From Ophiosphaerella korrae (lineage: Eukaryota; Ascomycota; Dothideomycetes; Pleosporales; Phaeosphaeriaceae), in the NCBI GenBank assembly GCA_028456385.1, contig JALNQF010000492.1, forward strand, positions 1 through 26,559: a DNA stretch of 26,559 bases. The letters run 5' to 3'. The notes beneath the pieces were generated by a model. That model was not told the DNA's origin, did not search any database, and saw nothing but the letters and a program-made list of their open reading frames with translations. Positions within the stretch are counted from its first letter, which is position 1, and the number at the start of each line of letters is the position of its first letter. Position numbers and translations under genes: made by a program. Of this stretch, positions 20,151 through 26,559 are shown piece by piece.

Positions 20151-21060
20151 TAATTTAGTTATTACAAGAAGCAAAGCATAAGTAGCGTATAGTCTAGCTA
20201 ATACAATAGTAGAAAGTTTAATAAGTAAAGCCCCTAAGAGTAGTTATAAGTTAGATAGTACTATATAGGAAACAATTAAGGACTATATAAATAAACTAAT
20301 TAACAATAAAGAAGATATAAAGATAGTAATTAAAGTACTAGAAACGTAGAATAAGGAACTACAAGACTACTTAAAATAGAATAAAGTATAAATTAAAGCT
20401 ATTATTAAAGGCTAGAACTAGATAGAGCTAATTACTTAACGACTAGAAATAAGTGCAATAAAGAAACTACTTAAGATACCTATTCTTAAAAAGTTTAATA
20501 GAATAAGAGAAAAATTAAGACCTTTTATAGCGTTAGTATAACTCTAGATAGATATATAAGTACTACACTTTAATATAGAAGAAAAGAAGGTAATATATAT
20601 TAGACTACACTTCGAAGAGGACGTAATAAGATAGTACAAACTCTACTAGATAGACTACACAACGTATTCTCTAATAACCTAAAAGAATAAAACTAGAGCT
20701 ATTTTTAGAAGCTATAAATACTTTACTAAATAAATAAGAGTAGTATTTAGAGATATAGATATTACCTAATAAGCTAAAGAGAAACTTAAAAGGCTTATAT
20801 AAAACAAGAGTATTCTAGAATATATATTATAATTTAAATAACTAAGCTAAAATATAGAATAGAACAAATTAGCCCTTATATTACAATTTAAACAAGAGCT
20901 AAACGTAAAAATTCGATATAAAATAATATATATAGAGAAACCTAGGATACTAGAAGCTCTAAAACAATAAGTAATCTAAATTAATAATAACTTTTAAGAA
21001 TAGAAAAAGAATAAGTATAGTAGCTAAACTAGAAACTAGGATACTAGAGACCCTATAATC

Positions 21061-21240
21061 TTTAACGCAAACAAGGATAGAAGGAGAAAGAAGAATAAAG
21101 ACTTTACGTGTTTTAACTATAGTAAGAAAGGCTACTACGCGAAAGATTACTAATTAAAGAAGAAAAAGGATATAGTATATTATAAATATAGAAAACTAAA
21201 ACACTATATAAAAGACTATAAAAGTAAGGACTACAAAAAA
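21061..21240 (+). pseudogene. Gag nucleocapsid zinc-knuckle remnant of element C
   Basis: In the frame starting at 21061, CFNYSKKGYYAKDY (from 21109) follows the CCHC knuckle pattern CX2CX4HX4C with the second Cys, the His and the third Cys all changed to Tyr. A second degenerate knuckle, with the same kind of changes, follows about 20 residues on. TGT/TGC-to-TAT/TAC and CAC-to-TAC are exactly the changes RIP makes. Nucleic-acid binding would be lost. Confidence 0.8.
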
Positions 21241-22980
21241 GATAAGGAAACTTAGTTAAAGACAATAGAGAAAAAGAAAGAAATACTACAAGTATAGGCT
21301 AAACCTTAAGAAAAAGTAGCTAGGAGTAAAGAAATATAATATATAATACTCTATTAGACCTTTTGTTATAAAGACAACTACTATATATACCTTTCTAGTA
21401 AATAGGGAGTAAGATACTTCTTATAATAAAGAAATAGAGTAGTAGTAATAAAAGAAAGAATAAAAGTATAGCTAGAAGAAATAGTATATATAATAGACCT
21501 ACTAATAGAAGACTTAGAAAGAGAAGAGCCTTAGACCCTATTAATCTAGGCTAAAGGACTAGCACTAGATAAAGAGACTACTATAGCTTCTTTTAAAGAA
21601 TTATAAGAAAGTAAAAGATAGGTAAGTATAAGAGGTATAGAATATACCTAGCTAGATATATATAGCTATAATAGCTATACAATAATAGATATAGAAGAAT
21701 AAAATAAAGAATAGAAGTTTATTTAGAAATACTTACTAGTTATAAGTATAGAGGAAGCGTATAAAGACTAGAAAGAACGTAATCTTAAAAAAATAAAGTT
21801 TATACTATTTTAAGAATAGATAAAGTAATATATAGTTATAGTAGGAAGAATACCTATATAAAGAGAATAGTAGTTCCTTATAAGAAAAACGTAATAGATT
21901 AACAAAGCCTATATACTACAAGTACTAATAGTATACTACGTCTTAATAAATACAAGACCTAGAATAGATAGTTACTAGAAAGGGGATAATAAAATAATAA
22001 ACTTAAAACATCTAGCCTATTTTAAAGTATTATAGATATTATACCTAAAAAAGAATTATATAATATATAGAAACTCTAAAGTAAATAACAAAGTATAGCT
22101 TATAAGAAAAAGAGGCTATAACTATATAAGAGTAATTCTAGTAGAAGATATCTAAGGATAAAAAATAATACTAGAAGAAGGTTATGTAGTAATAAGGCCT
22201 AGACTAAAACTACTTAAAAAATACGTCTAAGGAAGACTATAGTATAAATACAAGTATAATAAATATTTAAAATATAAAGAATATAAACTTAAAATAGGGC
22301 TATAGCCTTAGGAAGATAAATAATTTATAAAAATACTAAAGTAAGAAAGGCTAGAAAGTATAAGAGGCCTATATATTACAAAGATAAGTACTTATTAAAG
22401 AAAGAAAGTATAATTAATAATTAATAGTAGAGCTATAAGGAACTTTATATTAAAGAAGTTTATAGAAAGCTAAAGAATAACCTATACTATAAAGAAGTAC
22501 CCTTAACAACTAAGTATAATTAAAAGAAAACTATTCTAGGAACCTATAAGGTTTAAGATAACACCCTCTACGCTAGAACTAAAAGAGATAATAATTAAGA
22601 ATATAGTTATAGATATAACTAACCTAAGAATTAATTAGAGAATAAGTAGAATTAGCTACCTTAAAAGAGAAATATTAAAAGCTAATATAGTTATACACAA
22701 AGGAGAATTCCTAGAAGAATATAAGAAATAAGAAAAATAGCTTATAGAACCTAAAGATTACCTCCTAAAACATTAACTATAGGATTTAGTAATAGATCTA
22801 AAGAAAGATAAGGACGTAAGATAGAGCTTAGTTTATAGAAAAATAGAAGAAAAATCTAAGATTAAATAAACGTTTATTAAAAACATACTAAAGAAAAGAT
22901 AAATATAAGAATCTAAGTCCTTAGTAGTATATAGACTTATATTTATAGATAAAAAGAGAATAAGTAATAAAAGACTTTAC

Positions 22981-23300
22981 GTAGACTTTAGAAAAACTAA
23001 CGCAATTATAAATAAGAACTAATACCCCTTACTATAAATAGATATAATATAAGATAAGCTATAGAAAGCAAGAATCTTTATAAAACTAGATATCTAGAAC
23101 GCCTACTACTAGATTAGAATTAAGAAAGGTAATAAATAGAAAATAGTATTTAGAATATAATATAGACTATATAAATACCTAGTTATACCCTTTAGCTTAA
23201 TAAACGCACTAGTAGCCTTCTAAGAAAGAATAAATATAGTACTAAGAAAGTACTTAGATATATTTACATTTATATACCTAGATAATATCTTTATATTCTT
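22981..23300 (+). pseudogene. Reverse transcriptase remnant of element C
   Basis: The frame at 22981 reads VDFRKTNAIINKN, stop, YPLL, then FIKLDI, NAYY, IRIKKGNK, IVFRI, YKYLVIPFSL and YLDNIFIF. These are the ordered Gypsy RT blocks. The YLDD box is YLDN (GAT/GAC to AAT), and at least six stops, all TAA or TAG, interrupt it. Confidence 0.85.
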
Positions 23301-23689
23301 AGAAATAGAAGAAGAATACGTATAGTATATATACAAAGTACTAGAAAAACTAGTAGAAAGTAATCTATTTCTTAAAATAAGAAAATACGAATTCTATATA
23401 AAAAAAATAGACTTCCTTAGATTTATTATTAAACTAAGAAAAATCAAGATTAATCTAGAAAAAATTAGATTAATTAACAAATAGCTAATACCTAAGAACC
23501 TAAAGGAAGTATAATAATTTTATAGCCTAGCTAACTTTTATAAAAAGTTAATAGTAAGATAGTCTAAAGATATAGAACTAATAACAAAGCTTATAAAAAA
23601 GGATACACTATTTAAATAGATAAGAGAATATAATAAAGTATTTAAGAAGATTAAAAAAAAGTTTATAGAAAACTTAGTTATTAAGATAT

Positions 23690-24060
23690 ATAACCTAGAC
23701 CTACTAGTAATAGTAAAAATAGACGCATCTAATTTAGTCTACAGAATAGTACTAATATAAGAAGACCTAAAGACTAAGAAAGAATATTTAGTTAAATACT
23801 TCTCTAAGAAAATAAAGCTAGTAGAGCTTAACTATCTAATTTATAACAAAGAAATACTAGTAATCTATAAAGTATTTAAATAATAGAGAGTATACCTATA
23901 AAGAGTAAAATACTAAACAAAGGTCTATATAGACTATAAGAATCTTATAAGATTTATACTAAATAAAGAACTAATATAACAATATACAAGATAGTAGGAA
24001 TTCCTATTAATATTTAATATAGAAATTATATATATAAAAGAGAAAGATAACTAATTTATA
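23690..24060 (+). pseudogene. RNase H remnant of element C
   Basis: Readable blocks in order: LLVIVKIDASN, KTKKEYLVKYFSKK, ELNYLIYNKEIL, VYIDYKNL. This follows the Ty3/Gypsy RNase H pattern TDAS...YFSKKL...ELNYPIYDKELL...TDHKNL, with H-to-Y at the last block. Stops are TAA or TAG. Confidence 0.8.
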
Positions 24061-24299
24061 GATACTCTTAGTAGAAGACTAGACTTATAGAAAGAAGTAA
24101 GCGCTACTAGTATAGTTCTAGTTAAAAACAAAGAAAGATATTTAGTTCTAAATATACCTAAAATAGCTGTAATACTTAAAAGAAAGAGTAGCGAGCTAGA
24201 TAAATAGATTTAGGAAGAAACAAGAAAAGCCCCTAAAGAAATAGAGAAACTTAAAATCTAAGAAAATCTTACAAGAGTTTATAGAAGAACGTATATTCT

Positions 24300-25050
24300 A
24301 GAAAAAATATAAAGAGAATTTATACAATAGTTCTATAAACTACTAGTATATAGATATTAAGGAATTAACAAAATACTAGATAGACTACTAAGAGATTATT
24401 ATATTCTAAGAGTAAGACAACTAGTAATAGAAGTACTACAAGATTATATAGAATACTAGAGAAATAAGTATAGTAGATATATACTATATAGAAAGCTATA
24501 ACTAGTAAAAGTACTAGAATAACTATAAAGAGTTATTATAATAGATTTTATTACAAAACTACCTAAGTTAAAAGACCTAATATTAGGAGTTAAGTATAAT
24601 AGAATCCTAATAATAGTAAATAAACTTATAAAATACTTATACTTTAGACTATATAAAGAAAAAAGTAGAATAGAAGTTACTATATACTAGGTTCTAGGAA
24701 CTATAATTAGTTAATATAGACTACTAGATAAAATTATTATAGATAAAGATATAAGATTTATATTAAAACTATAGGAAACAATAATAGTATAATTAGGAAT
24801 TAAATATATAATATCTACTATATACTACTTATAAATAGATAGATAATTAGAAAGAATAAACTAGATAGTAGAATAGTACCTAAGATACTATCTTAACTAC
24901 AACTAAAATAATTAGGTATAGTTACTACCTATAGCATAGTTAGTATACAATAGCGCAAAGAATAAAATAATAAGAGTATTACTTTTCTTTATAAACTATA
25001 GATTTAACCCTAGTATATATAGAATACTAAGACTAGAGATATCTTAGTCT
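24300..25050 (+). pseudogene. Integrase remnant of element C
   Basis: Blocks in order: GINKILDRLLRDYYIL, EVLQDYIEY, IIIDFITKLPK, KIIIDKDIRF, LGIKYIISTIYYL, LLPIA, LVYNSAKNK and FINYRFNPSIY. They follow the Gypsy integrase pattern, with the zinc-binding Cys/His and the HPQTDGQ loop destroyed by Tyr changes and stops, while the Asp of DFITKLP is kept. Confidence 0.82.
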
Positions 25051-25121
25051 TTAAAAAGAGAAAACTTCGCTAATAGACTTAAAGATATATATAAGTAATT
25101 AAGATAAGATATAGAATTTAT

Positions 25122-25500
25122 TGTAAGTTAGAGCTTCGCTCTATATAATTTAGGTAAGCCTATAGTAGTAAGTAAGCTATATAAGCTATTCGAGCTACTC
25201 TACTATATATAAGTAGCTTAGCTTAGATAGCTCTTTAATTAATAATTATCTCCTACTTATTCCTAAGCTTATATCTTGTAATAGTTATAAGCTTAGCGCT
25301 AAAAATTACTTAATAGTTCTATTTTATATACTATAGCAAGAGATCGTAAACTTAGTATACTCCTATCTTATCTTATCTTATCTTATCTATTACTTAAACG
25401 CTTATAATATCTTATAGCGAGATTACTCTACTTAATAAAGGTACTACCCTACTTAATAAGTACTTATAATAGCTAGTATAGTTTATACAACTCTATTACA
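25122..25500. repeat. Candidate LTR of element D
   Basis: Bounded by TGTAAG and ATTACA. It holds a perfect hairpin TAGAGC-TTC-GCTCTA at 25129-25143 and a short (CTTAT)n tract at about 25364-25389. It does not align to the A/B/C LTR. Confidence 0.5.
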
Positions 25501-25508
25501 ACGCTCTT

Positions 25509-25850
25509 AAGCTAGGTATCTAGTAGCTAGTTAATCTAGAAGCTAATAACATCTCTAATATCTACGCTAACAAACTAGTTTAACTTAAACTAAAGAGCCT
25601 AGTAATAGTAGAAGAGGTAGCTACCTATAAGCTTATAATAGAGAAATACTAAGCTATAAAAGATACCTAGGTATCGCGAATAGTACGCTTTAGAGCTCTA
25701 AGCGCCTAGGTAAACGCTATAGTTAATCTAAGTTATCTAGTAATAGCTAAGATAACTCTACTTATAAACAACAAAGCTATATTATAAGAGCTTATCTAAA
25801 CGCTAAAGAGCTTACTAGCTCTATCTAATACTAGCGCTAGCAATCTTATC
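25509..25850 (+). pseudogene. Degenerate open frame behind the LTR of element D (gag-like position)
   Basis: 114 codons in one frame with about eight stops, every one TAA or TAG and none TGA, as expected if CAA and CAG codons were mutated. Between stops it reads like a helical protein (LVNLEANNISNIYANKLV, VNAIVNLSYLVIAKI). No family is recognised; position suggests gag. Confidence 0.4.
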
Positions 25851-26559
25851 TAAGCTTAATACTAAGCTTATCTATAGAAGGCTTACTAAAGATAATAATT
25901 ACTAGAGCTCTAGTATAATAAGTAGCTACGCCTATATTAGCGTGTAATTGCGTACAATATTATAGAGGTAATAGGTAAGCTTATAGTATAAGATTTCCTA
26001 GAAGCGTTAATACTAAAGCTAGCTCTAGACTAAGCTTAGATAATAAGCTAATTAGTAATCTAGAGCTTAGTCCTTAGCTTAAAAGTACTTACGCTAAGGT
26101 AAATTAGTAGTATCTACTTAGCTTTATTATAGGAGTATAAGCTCTAAACTACTAATTAAGGAGCTAGTATATTTATAACGTTTAGAAGATCTAAGCTAAG
26201 CTTAAGCTTAAGTACTAACTTAAAACACAACTACCTATATAGCTAAGCTTACTACTAGAAGCTATAAGATTATAGATAGGTATAAGTAGCGCTTACTAGT
26301 AATCTATTTAAAATAGACAATAATAGAAAAGCAAAAATATAGGCTTATTTAGATAAGCTACGCTTTATAGTAGTTAAAACCTTAGTAACTTAAAAGTAGG
26401 CTAGTCCTTTATAGGAACTAGTTAAAGCTAGCTTAGAGTTAGTTAAATTAAAGGCTCTAGTCTACCTAGGCTAGCTAAACGTAGTACTTATTAACCTAGG
26501 TATACTTATTAACTTAGGTAAACTTATTAAGCTAGTACCTAGAGCCTACTTAACGCTAG

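Larger units (their letters stand above)
19715..25121 (+). mobile_element. Gypsy-type LTR retrotransposon C, opposite orientation, RIP-degraded
   Basis: 5' LTR 19715 to about 20150 is the reverse complement of the A/B LTR type (shared gcgatgcgcattattaagat and aggaagtcgaccctag). The internal region has, in order on the plus strand, gag with zinc knuckles (21061-21240), RT (22981-23300), RNase H (about 23690-24060) and integrase (about 24300-25050). No 3' LTR is present. The sequence stops matching A/B at about 25120, just past integrase, where element D starts. Stops in all frames and lost catalytic residues show it is inactive. TG is much rarer than CA here (in 20401-20760, one TG against six CA), unlike A and B. 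Confidence 0.87.
25122..26559 (+). mobile_element. LTR-like element D, start only, family not recognised
   Basis: Element C's match to A/B stops at about 25120 and new sequence starts with TGTAAG at 25122. A TG...CA segment with matched ends (TGTAA...TTACA) spans 25122-25500, 379 bp, fitting an LTR. A degenerate reading frame follows at once (25509-25850), as a gag gene would. From 25860 to the window end the DNA is equally TA-rich and repetitive in CTAG/AGCTTA words, with no domain I can name. The second LTR is not in view, so orientation and class remain inferred. Confidence 0.5.

Noticed and set aside
14260..26559. CRISPR-like or satellite array suggested by recurring TATAG/CTAG words
   Set aside because: Repeats have no regular unit or spacer; the pattern follows from CA and TG depletion in retrotransposon copies.
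14260..26559. Mitochondrial or centromeric DNA because of the high AT content
   Set aside because: Ordered Gypsy RT, RNase H and integrase blocks with TAA/TAG stops are readable and explain the composition by RIP; no mitochondrial gene or tandem satellite is seen.

Overview
The window comes from a filamentous ascomycete fungus, most likely a Dothideomycete of the Pleosporales type. The evidence is short GT-AG introns of 45-57 bp, fungus-specific gene families (AflR-type Zn2Cys6 regulator, DUF4360 secreted protein, PXA-type peroxisomal transporter), and a long TA-rich block of retrotransposons mutated in the manner of repeat-induced point mutation (RIP). Species assignment is inference; no rRNA or other marker gene is present.

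Gene-bearing half (1 to about 13.6 kb, balanced base composition). From left to right: the 3' three-exon part of NOC2, a 60S ribosome assembly factor, whose visible 5' end is an uninterrupted GAA/poly-Glu tract; a 2.3 kb gap with microsatellites; a single-exon AflR-like Zn2Cys6 transcription factor; a 247 bp intergenic region with a helically phased cluster of CAYGTG E-boxes and a CCTCGG site; a two-exon peroxisomal ABC half-transporter (PXA1/ABCD type); a three-exon DUF4360 secreted protein on the minus strand; a 1.9 kb gap; and a three-exon NAD(P)-dependent aldehyde dehydrogenase. The exon structures were worked out by hand from splice sites, frame continuity and family conservation. PXA1 and the aldehyde dehydrogenase each carry a CCTCGG/CCGAGG core about 110-125 bp upstream of the start codon. 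This is the motif known for FarA/FarB-type fatty-acid regulators, so the two could share a lipid-response programme (inference).

Transposon half (about 13.6 kb to the end). It starts with the remnant end of a DNA transposon (17-bp tandem terminal repeat and a Lys-rich transposase tail), cut by an LTR at 13817. From about 14.2 kb the DNA becomes extremely TA-rich and almost free of CA and TG. I read it as nested chromodomain-type Ty3/Gypsy copies: A (minus), an LTR fragment X inside A's reverse transcriptase, B (minus) inside X, C (plus) inside B, and an apparently unrelated LTR element D at 25122 inside C. None closes inside the window, so the matching right halves should lie to the right. 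Every coding domain is broken by TAA/TAG stops or C-to-Y and D-to-N changes. The leftmost LTR, at the gene side, is almost unmutated and serves as a reference for the direction of mutation.

No tRNA, rRNA, CRISPR array, biosynthetic gene cluster or new multi-gene system was found. The points of most interest are the nested insertion order, the strand-biased RIP in element C, the sharp RIP boundary inside one LTR, and the paired putative regulatory sites near PXA1 and the dehydrogenase.
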